From the NCBI GenBank assembly GCA_944326225.1, contig CALVDI010000001.1, positions 62,001 to 126,000 on the forward strand: a stretch of DNA of 64,000 nt, in the 5' to 3' direction. Position numbers and translations under genes: made by a program. The notes beneath the pieces were generated by a model. It ran no database searches. It was given only the letters and a program-made list of their open reading frames with translations, and was not told the DNA's origin. The first letter of the stretch is position 1. Every line of letters begins with the position of its first letter. Positions 54,108-63,402 of the stretch are shown one piece after another. The DNA is from an uncultured Bacteroidales bacterium. GTDB taxonomy: Bacteria > Bacteroidota > Bacteroidia > Bacteroidales > UBA932.

Positions 54108-54521
54108 ATGGCTATCAAACGGAAAACCAAAGCGGAACCGGCGTTCTCGATGTCCTCGATGACGGACATCGTGTTCCTGCTGCTGATATTCTTTCTGGTG
54201 ACATCCACCCTTATCAACCCCAACGCCCTGAAGCTGCTGCTGCCTAAGAGCACCAACCAGATCTCCACAAAGGCATCGGTAAGCGTCTCCATAAAGCACT
54301 ATCCCGAGCGCGGGACTTTCTCGTACCATATCAACGGAGACGAGACTCCCGTGCCCTTCAGCGAGATAGAACCGGACCTGCAGAGACTGCTGCAGGACTC
54401 CGACGACCCGACTTTCTCCATCTACGCCGACAAGACCGTACCTATAGAGGAGGTGGTCAACCTGATGAATATCGCCAAGCGCAATAAATACAAAGTAATA
54501 CTCGCCACATCCCCCGAATAA
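54108..54521 (+). CDS. exbD: Biopolymer transport protein ExbD
   Basis: 137 residues. A short basic N-terminus is followed by one transmembrane helix starting at S-M-T-D-I-V-F-L-L-L-I-F-F, which holds the conserved proton-carrying Asp. A periplasmic domain with a Y-A-D-K-T-V-P-I-E-E-V motif follows. It pairs with ExbB to drive TonB. Its stop codon overlaps the tonB start by one base. Confidence 0.94.
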   Translation: MAIKRKTKAEPAFSMSSMTDIVFLLLIFFLVTSTLINPNALKLLLPKSTNQISTKASVSVSIKHYPERGTFSYHINGDETPVPFSEIEPDLQRLLQDSDDPTFSIYADKTVPIEEVVNLMNIAKRNKYKVILATSPE

Positions 54522-55288
54522 TGAAAGGGAAATCCAGATATGCCGGCATAGTCCTCACGGCTGCCGTACACGCAGCGCTGCTCATCCTGCTTCTGAGCGC
54601 GGATATCCGCAGCACTCCGACGGTGCCGCCTGTGGACGGTATGCTCATTGAGTTTACCGAGGAGGACATCCCTGAAGCCGTGGAAGAAAAGCCGGTGCCG
54701 GTCAAGACAGCCGTAGGTGTAGAGCCGAGGGCCGCAGAGCCGGACCCTACGGAGGAGATACGGCTGGTGCAGAAGTCTGAGGCCCAGACCGTCGCCGAAG
54801 CTGAGAATATCAATGCAGAGGCGACTGCCGGAGAGGACGGAGACGTAGAGATTCCCGAGCCTCCCAGAGAGAAACCGGTCAACCGCCGGGCCCTGTTCCC
54901 CGGGATGGGCAAGGCTGAGGACACCACCGCCCTGCATGTGGCCGAGCGCATAACCGAAAGACTTGAGGCCGGTCATCCCGAGGGGAACACCGAAGAGGGC
55001 AATCCTGAGGGCAGGCCCACGGCCAGACTGGAGGGGCGCACCGTCATGGGCAACCTGCCCCTGCCCGAATACGATGTGATCAAGTCAGGAACAGTCGTAG
55101 TCCGTATCCTTGTAGACCAGTACGGCACGGTGACCAACGCCGTTCCGGGCGTACAGGGCACCACAGTCCAGGACGCTACCCTGTGGGAGGCCGCCAGGCA
55201 GGCCGCCCTGAAGGCCAAGTTCAACATCAGCGCCTCGGCTCCCGCCATACAGGAAGGCACTATCTCCTACATATTCACTTTGAAATAG
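54521..55288 (+). CDS. tonB: TonB-like energy transducer
   Basis: 255 residues. One N-terminal transmembrane helix (about 8-26) is followed by a Pro/Glu-rich spacer and a C-terminal domain with V-V-V-R-I-L-V-D-Q-Y-G-T-V-T-N-A and L-W-E-A-A-R-Q-A-A-L-K-A-K-F-N. The order and ending I-S-Y-I-F-T-L-K match Bacteroidota TonB proteins of the short kind. It should transmit energy to outer-membrane receptors such as the one at 24272-26185. The stop abuts the stop of the convergent ABC permease with no gap. Confidence 0.9.
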   Translation: MKGKSRYAGIVLTAAVHAALLILLLSADIRSTPTVPPVDGMLIEFTEEDIPEAVEEKPVPVKTAVGVEPRAAEPDPTEEIRLVQKSEAQTVAEAENINAEATAGEDGDVEIPEPPREKPVNRRALFPGMGKAEDTTALHVAERITERLEAGHPEGNTEEGNPEGRPTARLEGRTVMGNLPLPEYDVIKSGTVVVRILVDQYGTVTNAVPGVQGTTVQDATLWEAARQAALKAKFNISASAPAIQEGTISYIFTLK

Positions 55289-56551
55289 TCATTCGTAGCG
55301 CAGGCACTCTATCGGGTCCAGAGCCGCTGCTCTGCGGGCCGGCACATACCCCGACAGCACGCCGACCAGCATACACAGCACCACTGAGAGAAACATCCAC
55401 AGCCACGGTATCACGAACGAGGACTCCATGACAGCAGCTACGATATTGCCTACGATGATGCCCAGCACGATGCCGATGACTCCGCCCGCCTCGCCTATGA
55501 TGACCGACTCCAGCAAAAACTGGGACTGTATCTTCCTGGAAGAGGCCCCGAGCGCTTTCCGGGTACCTATCTCGCGGGTTCTCTCCCTGACCGACACCAG
55601 CATGATGTTCATCAGACCCACAGCCGCACCGGTTATGGTGATGAGTCCTATTATCACGGCTGCGGCTGTAAGCGTCCTCATCATCGAGTCCAGCTCCTCC
55701 ACCACAGCCTCGCTGCGGGTAATCCGGAAATCCGTATCATCGTACGGAGCCAGCCTCCTTACCGCCCGGAAGATCATCTCGGCCTCGGCGGCAGCCTCAT
55801 CCGGAGACACTTCCTGCCCCGGCAGTATTCCTATGGTAAAATCCGGCGAGGACACCTGGAAATTGGCCATTGCACTGGTGTACGGGACCAGTATGCCGTC
55901 ATCCATACCGCCGTCAGCCGTATTGCCCATCGCCTCCGCCACTCCGACCACGACATAGGCCACTCCCTGGACATGGACAGGCTGACCTATGGCAGGCCCT
56001 TCTCCGAACAGGGTACGGGCCACATTGCCGCCCAGCACACAGTAGAAGCGGCCTCCTTCCACATCCTCCACCGTCAGGTCGCGGCCCTCGCTTATCTCCA
56101 GCATACTGTACCTTATATACTTCTCGTCCGAGGCCACCACATGAACGGTGGGATTGGTCCTGCGCCGGCCTGACTCCGCCCTGACATTGTCCGCTACCAC
56201 AGTATATACGGACACCGTCGCCGGCACCTTGTAATACTGCACGAACCGCTCCGCCTGCGCCCTCGATATCTGCCTGGGATTCCTTATCCTCCTCATGGCC
56301 GAGGACGCGGAATACTGCGAGCGGATGTTGACGATGCCGGCGCCCATCCGTCCGTATGCATCCCGCAGCGTGGCGTCCATAGAGTCCACTGCCGTAAGGA
56401 TTCCCACAAGCGAAGTGATACCGAGCGCTATGATCGCTATAGTCAGTGATGCCCTGAGTCTGTTGGACTTAACTGCTCTCAAGGCCATGTCCGCATTCTC
56501 TGCGAGCAATGCGGTGCGCGTCTTTCCGCGCCTGTCTTTTCTCCTCTTCAT
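55289..56551 (-). CDS. ABC transporter permease, MacB/FtsX-like
   Basis: 420 residues from the ATG at 56551 (an in-frame TTG at 56566 is less likely). A basic N-terminus and first helix ([18 protein letters not shown]) precede a MacB-type periplasmic domain. The FtsX-like domain has three helices and the [15 protein letters not shown] coupling motif. It ends [20 protein letters not shown]. It likely exports a lipid, peptide or drug, or serves as a mechanotransmitter. No ATPase partner or membrane-fusion protein is beside it, so those must be encoded elsewhere. Confidence 0.92.
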   Translation of the reverse strand: MKRRKDRRGKTRTALLAENADMALRAVKSNRLRASLTIAIIALGITSLVGILTAVDSMDATLRDAYGRMGAGIVNIRSQYSASSAMRRIRNPRQISRAQAERFVQYYKVPATVSVYTVVADNVRAESGRRRTNPTVHVVASDEKYIRYSMLEISEGRDLTVEDVEGGRFYCVLGGNVARTLFGEGPAIGQPVHVQGVAYVVVGVAEAMGNTADGGMDDGILVPYTSAMANFQVSSPDFTIGILPGQEVSPDEAAAEAEMIFRAVRRLAPYDDTDFRITRSEAVVEELDSMMRTLTAAAVIIGLITITGAAVGLMNIMLVSVRERTREIGTRKALGASSRKIQSQFLLESVIIGEAGGVIGIVLGIIVGNIVAAVMESSFVIPWLWMFLSVVLCMLVGVLSGYVPARRAAALDPIECLRYE

Positions 56552-56604
56552 AACTTCCTCACTCAATTAGTGACGTAAAAATAGGAATTTATCTCCGATT
56601 GACA

Positions 56605-56612
56605 TACCTTTG
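56605..56612 (+). promoter_or_regulatory. Promoter -7 box (TACCTTTG) of the rluB-era unit
   Basis: TACCTTTG fits TAnnTTTG and lies 25 bases upstream of the ATG at 56638. A TTGAC at 56599 is too close to be a proper -33 element. Confidence 0.6.
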
Positions 56613-56637
56613 CGCGCAAATTTGACAAAATAATCAT

Positions 56638-57789
56638 ATGAGACCACGTATTAAGAGACCTTCCACCCGGGACGGGCATGAGGGTCAGCAGAAAGACTAC
56701 AGGACAAACGACAGAACTCCATTCAGAGAAGGCAGCCGCCGTCCGGACAGGAAGTTTTCCGGCGACAACAGACCGGAGCATCACAGAAGCCGTCCGGGGC
56801 AGGAAAACAGACCGGCATACGGTGACAGGCCCGCACACAGCAGCAGGCCGGGACGTGACAGCAGACCCGCTAACAGCAGGCCCTCCAACGGCAGACCGGG
56901 ACGGGACGGCAAGCCCGGATACGGCAGGAAGCCGGAAAGAGACAGCAGACCTGCCTTCAGAAACGGTAACGCCGGACAGGCCGGAAAAGGCTTCCAGCAC
57001 AAAGTCAGGACAGCGCACAGCAGACCCGCACAGGCACCGGCACAGCCTCAGCCTCTGAAAGAGAATGACGGACTGGTACGCCTCAACAAGTTCATAGCCA
57101 ACTCGGGTATCTGCTCCCGCAGGGAGGCCGACGAGTACATCACTGCAGGACTGGTCACCGTCAACGGCAACGTGGTCACTGAACTGGGCGTCAAAGTCAG
57201 GCCCGAGGAGGACGAAGTACGATTCAACGGTGAGCGGCTGCGCGGAGAGAAGAAAGTCTATGTGCTGCTCAACAAGCCCAAGGACTTTGTCACCACCACC
57301 AGCGACCCCCACGCCGAGAAGAATGTAATGCAGCTCATCAGCCGGGACCTGTGCCCGGAGAGGATATTCCCGGTAGGACGTCTGGACCGGACCACCACAG
57401 GAGTCCTGCTGCTCACCAACGACGGAGAACTGGCAGAAAGACTGACGCATCCCTCGTACCAGAAGAAGAAGATATATCAGGTCACCCTGGACAAGAACGT
57501 AAAACAGGAGGACATGAACCGGCTTGTAGAAGGCGTGTCCCTTGAGGACGGCCCCGCATACGCGGACGAGGTGGCCTACAACGGCGACGACCGCAGCGTG
57601 GTGGGCATAGAGATACATTCCGGCAGAAACCGTATAGTCAGACGTATGTTCGAGGCCCTCGGGTACAAGGTCCGCAAACTGGACCGCGTGTATTTCGCCG
57701 GTCTTACCAAGAAAAACCTGCGCCGCGGACAGTGGAGATTCCTCACCGAAGAGGAGGCCACCATGCTCAAACTCAACTTCTATGAGTAA
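56638..57789 (+). CDS. rluB: RsuA/RluB-family pseudouridine synthase with long basic disordered N-terminus
   Basis: 383 residues. The first about 140 residues are low-complexity and rich in Arg, Pro, Gly, Asp and Ser, with repeats such as S-R-P-G-R-D and D-R-P-A. An S4 domain follows (L-N-K-F-I-A-N-S-G-I-C-S-R-R-E-A-D). The catalytic domain then has G-R-L-D-R-T-T-T-G-V-L-L, with its Asp, and G-R-N-R-I-V-R-R-M-F. It modifies ribosomal RNA, probably 23S; RluB, RluE or RsuA specificity cannot be resolved. The 3' end overlaps era by 8 bases. Confidence 0.92.
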   Translation: MRPRIKRPSTRDGHEGQQKDYRTNDRTPFREGSRRPDRKFSGDNRPEHHRSRPGQENRPAYGDRPAHSSRPGRDSRPANSRPSNGRPGRDGKPGYGRKPERDSRPAFRNGNAGQAGKGFQHKVRTAHSRPAQAPAQPQPLKENDGLVRLNKFIANSGICSRREADEYITAGLVTVNGNVVTELGVKVRPEEDEVRFNGERLRGEKKVYVLLNKPKDFVTTTSDPHAEKNVMQLISRDLCPERIFPVGRLDRTTTGVLLLTNDGELAERLTHPSYQKKKIYQVTLDKNVKQEDMNRLVEGVSLEDGPAYADEVAYNGDDRSVVGIEIHSGRNRIVRRMFEALGYKVRKLDRVYFAGLTKKNLRRGQWRFLTEEEATMLKLNFYE

Positions 57790-58669
57790 CACCGCACCGC
57801 ACCGCGCCGGATTCGTCAACATCATCGGCAATCCCAACGTAGGCAAGTCCACCCTGATGAACGCCCTCGTAGGCGAGAGGCTCTCCATCATCACCTCCAA
57901 GGCCCAGACTACCCGGCACAGGATCATGGGCATAGTCAACGGAGAGGACTACCAGATAGTGTACTCCGACACCCCGGGCATCCTCAAGCCGGCCTATTCC
58001 CTGCAGGAGAGCATGATGGAGTACGTGGACACGGCCATAGGCGACGCCGACATCATCCTGTATGTGACCGATGTCGTGGAAAAGGGCGACAAGAACCGCA
58101 AGTACGTGGACAGGCTGGCCAAAGTGACCTGTCCCGTACTCATAGTCATCAACAAGATAGACCTGAGCGACCAGAATACTGTATCGGAACTGGCCGCGCA
58201 ATGGAGCAGGGAGGTACCCGACGCGGAGATATTCGCCGCTTCGGCCAAGGAGAAGTTCGGACTGGAGCCGATATTCAGCCGCATACTGGAGCTGCTGCCA
58301 GAAGGAGAACCGTGGTACGACAAGGACTTCTTCACCGACCGCAACCTGCGCTTTTTCGCCTCGGAGATTATCCGCGAGAAGATACTCACCAACTACGACA
58401 AGGAGATTCCGTACTGCACCGAGGTGGTCATCGAGGAATTCAGGGAGCATGAGGACCGCTACGACATCCGGGCTGTCATCAACGTCATGCGCGACTCGCA
58501 GAAAGGCATCCTGATAGGCTCACGCGGCTCGGCTCTGAAGCGTATCGGCACCCAGGCCCGCATCGACATGGAGGACTTTTTCCAGAAAAAAGTATTCCTC
58601 CAGCTCTACGTAAAAGTAGACCCGCACTGGCGCGACGACAAGCGCAAGCTCGCCGCCTTCGGCTACTGA
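57782..58669 (+). CDS. era: GTPase Era
   Basis: 295 residues. GTPase motifs are complete: G1 G-N-P-N-V-G-K-S, G3 D-T-P-G, G4 N-K-I-D and G5 S-A-K. A C-terminal KH domain contains I-L-I-G-S-R-G-S-A-L-K-R-I-G. It binds 16S rRNA near its 3' end and is needed for 30S assembly. Its start overlaps the rluB end by 8 bases. No terminator was found before the 1.16-kb gap downstream. Confidence 0.97.
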   Translation: MSNTAPHRAGFVNIIGNPNVGKSTLMNALVGERLSIITSKAQTTRHRIMGIVNGEDYQIVYSDTPGILKPAYSLQESMMEYVDTAIGDADIILYVTDVVEKGDKNRKYVDRLAKVTCPVLIVINKIDLSDQNTVSELAAQWSREVPDAEIFAASAKEKFGLEPIFSRILELLPEGEPWYDKDFFTDRNLRFFASEIIREKILTNYDKEIPYCTEVVIEEFREHEDRYDIRAVINVMRDSQKGILIGSRGSALKRIGTQARIDMEDFFQKKVFLQLYVKVDPHWRDDKRKLAAFGY

Positions 58670-58950
58670 TAATCCTTCCACTTTCCCGGAATACGCAGAT
58701 TGAAATCAGATTGTTCAAGATGCACAACATCCGGCAGCAGACACTGCTTGAAACGACTTTCATACTGCTTCAAATGTACAGGTCTGCTCATCCCGAATGA
58801 AGCCAGTTGACGAATACTTATCACGTCATTATTGACCTCAATATCATGTATTTTGTCGACTGGACCCAGATTTCCGTCCAAGTTCATAACCCCTCCTTGG
58901 CACCTACCCTGCGTCTCGTAGAAGCCAACTATCACTATAAAGCCAACCGC

Positions 58951-59127
58951 CACTATACATTTTAGTTATATTGCATTTTGCTGATTATTAAGAAGTTCTG
59001 CTTTTGCAAGAATGTTAGATGCTGAGGATTCCGGCCAAAACAGGTGTTTTTACCGCCACTTAACATTTTTCACAAAATGCAAAACATAGTCAATCAGGAA
59101 GTTATAGTATAACGAAAATGTATAGTG
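58951..59127. repeat. 177-bp segment flanked by 21-base imperfect inverted repeats
   Basis: Left arm 58951-58971 and right arm 59107-59127 match at 19 of 21 positions as inverted repeats, including 13 consecutive bases (CACTATACATTTT). A second inverted pair, TTGCATTTTG at 58972 and CAAAATGCAA at 59073, adjoins. No coding frame or target-site duplication was noticed. Confidence 0.6.
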
Positions 59128-59373
59128 ACGATATCTACGGGATGCATACGGGATAAGCGGCAGGCATGAAAGTGCTGCGGCATACTGGCAATGTGGCAGT
59201 ATGCGATCTGCGCAGCGCGGAATGCCCTGAAGCGGCACTCACATGACACCGGCAGAATTGCTCCTCACCATTGGCCGCAAGTATCCAGCTGCTCTCCAGT
59301 CCGTTGACCATAAAGCACCTGTATTGTTGCTAACCTACTATCAATCAGCAATTACCGAAAGTGTCGTTTGCGG

Positions 59374-59398
59374 TATGGTCTGTTTTTTCAGGCCATAG
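59374..59398 (+). repeat. Dispersed hairpin repeat, copy 1
   Basis: TATGGTCTGTTTTTT is followed by CAGG and CCATAG, giving a short stem around a T-rich loop. The same sequence with two differences occurs on the minus strand at 63268-63292. Flanking GCGG/CCGC can extend the stem. Confidence 0.55.
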
Positions 59399-59815
59399 AG
59401 CCGCTATACTAGAGGTATAAGTCTGGGAATCAGTGCATTAACAAACCACAGGGTGCTTTATGGGTGACTCACCGCAGCACGCCTCGAAACGCGATATTTC
59501 CTACGCCTCCAGACAGTCCGACCGTGCCTCAAATACAGCACGTCTGGAAGACCCCATGTCCGACCGCGCCAGGGGATGGGCTACAAAAACGGAACACTCA
59601 TAGGCCCGGCAGGCCGACATATCCGGATTGCATCGGAGGATGGCTTTCCCAGCAGGCACGTCGGTCTATATCATACCCGCAATGGATCAGAACGCAATCC
59701 GGGCAGGAATTCAAATACTGCGTGCAGCCAGATCAAAACAAAGGAAGTCGGTTTGCGGATAACGACAATAGTTTTTTCATAAAGAAAACGAAAGAATTGT
59801 ATCCGATATTTTTAA

Positions 59816-59823
59816 TATCTTTG
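59816..59823 (+). promoter_or_regulatory. Promoter -7 box (TATCTTTG) of parC
   Basis: TATCTTTG lies 11 bases upstream of the ATG at 59835, implying a very short leader. Confidence 0.6.
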
Positions 59824-59834
59824 CCAGTTGAAAA

Positions 59835-62645
59835 ATGAAATTCAAGATGAGCAGAGAAGACGAAGAAATAGACGACGCAGTGGTGGAAGAGACCGGGGAA
59901 GACTCCTCCGGTTCCGGCAAATTCGACAAGGTCATATCCGACGGTACAAAGAAATACAAGCTCTCGGGCATGTACCGGGAGTGGTTTCTGGACTATGCCT
60001 CCTACGTCATACTGGAGAGAGCCGTTCCGCATATTGAGGACGGTCTGAAACCGGTGCAGAGAAGGATTCTCCACGTGATGAAGGTCATGGACGACGGCCG
60101 CAAGAACAAGGTGGCCAGTCTGGTCGGAGAAGCCATGAAGTACCATCCCCACGGTGATGCCTCCATCAAGGACGCCCTCGTCCAGCTCGGACAGAAAGAC
60201 CTGCTCATCGACTGTCAGGGTAACTGGGGCAATATCCTCACCGGAGACCCTGCGGCTGCAGGCAGGTACATCGAGGCCCGCCTGACTCCGTTCGCCAACG
60301 AGGTACTGTTCAATCCCAAGCTCACCGAGTGGGTCAACTCCTACGACGGCCGCAACAAGGAGCCGGTCAACCTGCCGGTCAAGTTCCCGCTGCTGCTGGC
60401 CCAGGGCTCCGAGGGCATCGCTGTCGGTCTGGCCTGCAAGATCCTGCCGCACAACTTCAACGAGCTCATAGACGCGTCCATAGCCGTACTCAAGGGAGAG
60501 GAGTTCAATCTCGAGCCCGACTTCCCCACCGGCGGCTACGCCGACACATCGGCCTACAACCGGGGTCTGCGCGGAGGCCGGGTAAGGGTCCGCGCCAATA
60601 TCCAGAAAGTCAACAAGAATACCCTTGTCGTCTCCGAGATTCCCTACGGGACCACCACCGGAGACCTCATCGACTCCATACTGAAGGCCAATGACAAGGG
60701 CAAGATCAAGATACGCAAGATAGACGACAACACGGCCGAGCACGCCGAGATAGTCATCCAGCTCTACAACGACACGTCTCCGGACAAGACCATCGATGCC
60801 CTCTACGCCTGCACCGACTGCGAGATAAGCCTGTCCCCCAACACCTGCGTGATCAAGGACAAGAAGCCGCAGTTCCTGGGAGTGGACGATATCCTGCGCG
60901 ACAACACCGAGCGCACCAAGGAACTGATGCGCAAAGAGCTTACGATACGCCTGGAAGAAGTCGAGACCGAATGGCACTACACCTCGCTTGAGAAAATATT
61001 TTTCGAGAACAGGGTCTACAAAGTGCTGGAGAACGATGCCCGCACCTGGGAGAAGCAGCTCGCCGAGGTCAAGACCACCATGCAGGGTTTCCAGCACCTG
61101 CTGCGGAAGGAGATTACGGACGACGACATCCTGCGCCTGGTGGAGAAGCCCGTCAAGAAGATATCCAAGTTCGACATCAAGGCCGTGACCGACAAGATCA
61201 AGGCCATAGAGAAGAAAGAGGCCGAGCTCCGCTACAACCTGGAGCATCTGACCGAATACTGCATCAGTTATTTTACCGCCTTAAAGGACAAATACGGCAG
61301 TCTGCACCCCCGCAGGACCAAGATCACATCCTTCGAGAACATCGAGGTCTCCAAGGTGGTGGCCTCCAACGCCAAGCTCTACATCAACCGTTCCGAGGGA
61401 TTCATCGGCACCTCCGCCAAGAAGATAGAAGAGGCGGAATACGTCTGCGACTGCTCCGACATAGACGAGATTATCGTCTTCCTCAAGGACGGACGGTACA
61501 CCCTCCGCAAGATTACCGACAAGCAGTTCGTAGAGAAGAACATCATCCATGCTGCGGTATTCAAGAGAGGTGACACCAGAACCGTCTACAATGCCATATA
61601 CCGGGACGGAAAGGACGGCTACATGCTGGTCAAGAGATTCTCCGTGCCCAGCATCATCCGCGACCGCTGGTACGACCTCACCAAAGGCACTCCCGGCTCC
61701 ATGGTATACTGGTTCACAGCCAACCCCAACGGAGAGGCCGAGACCGTCAAGATATACCTCCGCAACCGGCAGAAACTCAAAAAGCTGATACTGGATTTCG
61801 ACTTCGCGTCACTGGCCATCAAGGGCCGCGGCTCGATGGGCAACATAGTCACCAAGCATCCCGTTCAGAAGATACTCCTCAAGGCATCGGGCGTATCCAC
61901 CATCGGCGGCAAGCAGATGTGGTTCGATCATGACATAGACCGCCTCAACGAGGACGGACGCGGAGAGCTGCTGGGCGAGTTCAGGGGCGACGAGCATATC
62001 CTGGCCGTATGCAGGGACGGCTCGTTCTACACCACCGGTCTGGACCTGAGCACCCGGTTCCAGGGCGACCTGCTGAAAGTGGAGAAATTTGACCCGGAGA
62101 AAATATACACGGCCATATACTGGGACAAGGCCTCGGGTTACTACTACATCAAGCGTTTCTGCTTCGAGCTGAGCGACAACACCTCGCAGAACTTCATACC
62201 TGTGGACGAGGGAGCCCGCCTGGTAGATGTATCCGAAGACCGCTGGCCGTCGGTCAAAGTGGAATTCATCCCCTCCGGCAACAAGCCCAAGGAGCCTGCC
62301 GTCATCGATGCCGGGGAATTTATCGGGATCAAGAGTTTCCGGGCCAAAGGCAAGAGAGCCGGCGAGAAGATAGCCTCCATCGCATTCGGCGAGCCGCTGA
62401 TTAAAGAAGCCGATGAAGAGGATGAAGAGCCGGTCTACTCTCTGGATCTGCCGGACGAAGACACCTCCGCGCTTACTGACAGCCCTGCACCGCAATCTGT
62501 TTCCGACAGCATGGATACCCCGGACACACCTTCCGATGACAATTCCGGACACAGAGCCGGTGAAGTCGTAGAACTGAATATTGACCTGTCTCCATCCAAC
62601 GGCAGCACAGACTACCATGACGACGATGAACCCACCCTGTTCTAA
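59835..62645 (+). CDS. parC: DNA topoisomerase IV subunit A
   Basis: 936 residues. The breakage-reunion domain opens K-L-S-G-M-Y-R-E-W-F-L-D-Y-A-S-Y-V-I-L-E-R-A and includes V-G-E-A-M-K-Y-H-P-H-G-D and catalytic Tyr145 in G-R-Y-I-E-A-R-L. A C-terminal beta-pinwheel-like region and an acidic Ser/Asp-rich tail follow. The absence of a clear Q-R-R-G-G-K-G gyrase box favours ParC over GyrA. It decatenates chromosomes together with ParE, which is not in this window. The ATG at 59835 lies just after the promoter. Confidence 0.94.
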   Translation: MKFKMSREDEEIDDAVVEETGEDSSGSGKFDKVISDGTKKYKLSGMYREWFLDYASYVILERAVPHIEDGLKPVQRRILHVMKVMDDGRKNKVASLVGEAMKYHPHGDASIKDALVQLGQKDLLIDCQGNWGNILTGDPAAAGRYIEARLTPFANEVLFNPKLTEWVNSYDGRNKEPVNLPVKFPLLLAQGSEGIAVGLACKILPHNFNELIDASIAVLKGEEFNLEPDFPTGGYADTSAYNRGLRGGRVRVRANIQKVNKNTLVVSEIPYGTTTGDLIDSILKANDKGKIKIRKIDDNTAEHAEIVIQLYNDTSPDKTIDALYACTDCEISLSPNTCVIKDKKPQFLGVDDILRDNTERTKELMRKELTIRLEEVETEWHYTSLEKIFFENRVYKVLENDARTWEKQLAEVKTTMQGFQHLLRKEITDDDILRLVEKPVKKISKFDIKAVTDKIKAIEKKEAELRYNLEHLTEYCISYFTALKDKYGSLHPRRTKITSFENIEVSKVVASNAKLYINRSEGFIGTSAKKIEEAEYVCDCSDIDEIIVFLKDGRYTLRKITDKQFVEKNIIHAAVFKRGDTRTVYNAIYRDGKDGYMLVKRFSVPSIIRDRWYDLTKGTPGSMVYWFTANPNGEAETVKIYLRNRQKLKKLILDFDFASLAIKGRGSMGNIVTKHPVQKILLKASGVSTIGGKQMWFDHDIDRLNEDGRGELLGEFRGDEHILAVCRDGSFYTTGLDLSTRFQGDLLKVEKFDPEKIYTAIYWDKASGYYYIKRFCFELSDNTSQNFIPVDEGARLVDVSEDRWPSVKVEFIPSGNKPKEPAVIDAGEFIGIKSFRAKGKRAGEKIASIAFGEPLIKEADEEDEEPVYSLDLPDEDTSALTDSPAPQSVSDSMDTPDTPSDDNSGHRAGEVVELNIDLSPSNGSTDYHDDDEPTLF

Positions 62646-62657
62646 CTCCTTTCCGGT

Positions 62658-63155
62658 ATGATTATTTCCCTTATAGGTTTTATGGCAGCCGGCAAGACGA
62701 CTATGGGCCGGGAACTTTCCGCCAAGCTGGGTGCGCCGCTGATTGACACAGACGCCTACATAGAAGAGCGGGAAGGCAAGACCGTCTCCGAAATCTTCGC
62801 GGCCGGAGGTGAGTCCGGTTTCCGCCGCATCGAGGAAGAATGCCTGGAGGACATCCTGGAAGAGCACATCTCGCAGCATCCCGAGACTCTGGAAGACATG
62901 ACGCGCTGCACCCTGGTACTGTCCCTGGGCGGCGGCATCGTCACTACCCCCGGCTGCCGCGACCTGATATCCCGCTTCACCTACTGCGTCTACGTAAAAA
63001 CCGACATCGACACCATCCTGGACCGCCTCTCCAAGGACACAGGTGGCCGCACCCTCCTGGAGAACCGCGGCGACGCCTCACTGCGGCAGGTCATAGAGCG
63101 CCTATATAAAGAGCGAGAGCCCCTCTACGAAGCCCTCGCCCGCACCACCGTCTGA
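62658..63155 (+). CDS. aroK: Shikimate kinase
   Basis: 165 residues. The P-loop is G-F-M-A-A-G-K-T-T (7-15), followed by the shikimate-binding I-D-T-D-A-Y-I and G-E-S-G-F-R-R-I-E region and the L-S-L-G-G-G-I-V loop. The lid region has R-T-L-L-E-N-R. It phosphorylates shikimate at the 3-hydroxyl in aromatic amino acid synthesis. It starts 12 bases after parC and is probably cotranscribed. Confidence 0.95.
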   Translation: MIISLIGFMAAGKTTMGRELSAKLGAPLIDTDAYIEEREGKTVSEIFAAGGESGFRRIEEECLEDILEEHISQHPETLEDMTRCTLVLSLGGGIVTTPGCRDLISRFTYCVYVKTDIDTILDRLSKDTGGRTLLENRGDASLRQVIERLYKEREPLYEALARTTV

Positions 63156-63402
63156 CACCTGACTTCATTCCATTCCATGGCATTCCATCCCATTTCTTCC
63201 ACCATGAAGCACTTCCCGTTTCCCCATCTCTCACATTATCAACCATTTGCCACAACTCAGCCTGCGCTATGGCCCCAAAAAACAGACCATAGCGCACCCC
63301 ACCCTACCACATATCACTAATAATCAACATCTTTTCAAAGAAAGCCCTGCTTTATACCTTACCCAACCAACACAACTCGGGAACAGTAAACGAAAACACA
63401 AG
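63156..63402. other. Intergenic stretch with CATTCCAT repeats and a repeated hairpin
   Basis: The left part has several near-copies of CATTCCAT (63165-63200). A 10-bp perfect stem, TGCGCTATGG/CCATAGCGCA, at 63264-63297 includes copy 2 of the dispersed hairpin. No gene is seen. Confidence 0.5.
63264..63297 (-). repeat. Dispersed hairpin repeat, copy 2
   Basis: On the minus strand it reads TATGGTCTGTTTTTT, GGGG, CCATAG, flanked by GCGC and GCGC to give a 10-bp stem. It matches copy 1 at 59374-59398 in 23 of 25 positions, in the opposite orientation. It lies between two convergent genes and could act as a terminator. Confidence 0.6.

Larger units (their letters stand above)
58670..59834. other. 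Gene-free 1.16-kb stretch with an inverted-repeat element and a repeated hairpin
   Basis: No frame here looks like a known protein. The left part is AT-rich and carries an inverted-repeat pair (58951-59127). The right part (about 59460-59740) is GC-richer with several short open frames that have no family resemblance. A hairpin shared with another gap is at 59374-59398. It may hold decayed genes, a small RNA or a transposon relic. Confidence 0.5.

Noticed and set aside
58663..58953. 96-residue minus-strand frame at the left of the 1.16-kb gap
   Set aside because: It contains a plausible-looking stretch R-Q-L-A-S-F-G-M-S-R-P but overlaps the era end, has no promoter and no family I recognise. 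It might be a gene remnant, but I cannot support it.
59460..59603. 47-residue frame starting M-G-D-S-P-Q-H-A-S-K in the 1.16-kb gap
   Set aside because: Small and Arg/Ser-rich with no promoter box nearby; other frames over the same bases are also open, so coding cannot be claimed.
59733..61247. 504-residue open frame on the minus strand opposite parC
   Set aside because: Antisense to the catalytic half of ParC; composition is typical of a shadow frame and it crosses the parC promoter.
61809..62879. 356-residue minus-strand frame across the parC end and aroK start
   Set aside because: It overlaps two certain genes and shows no domain; it is a shadow frame.
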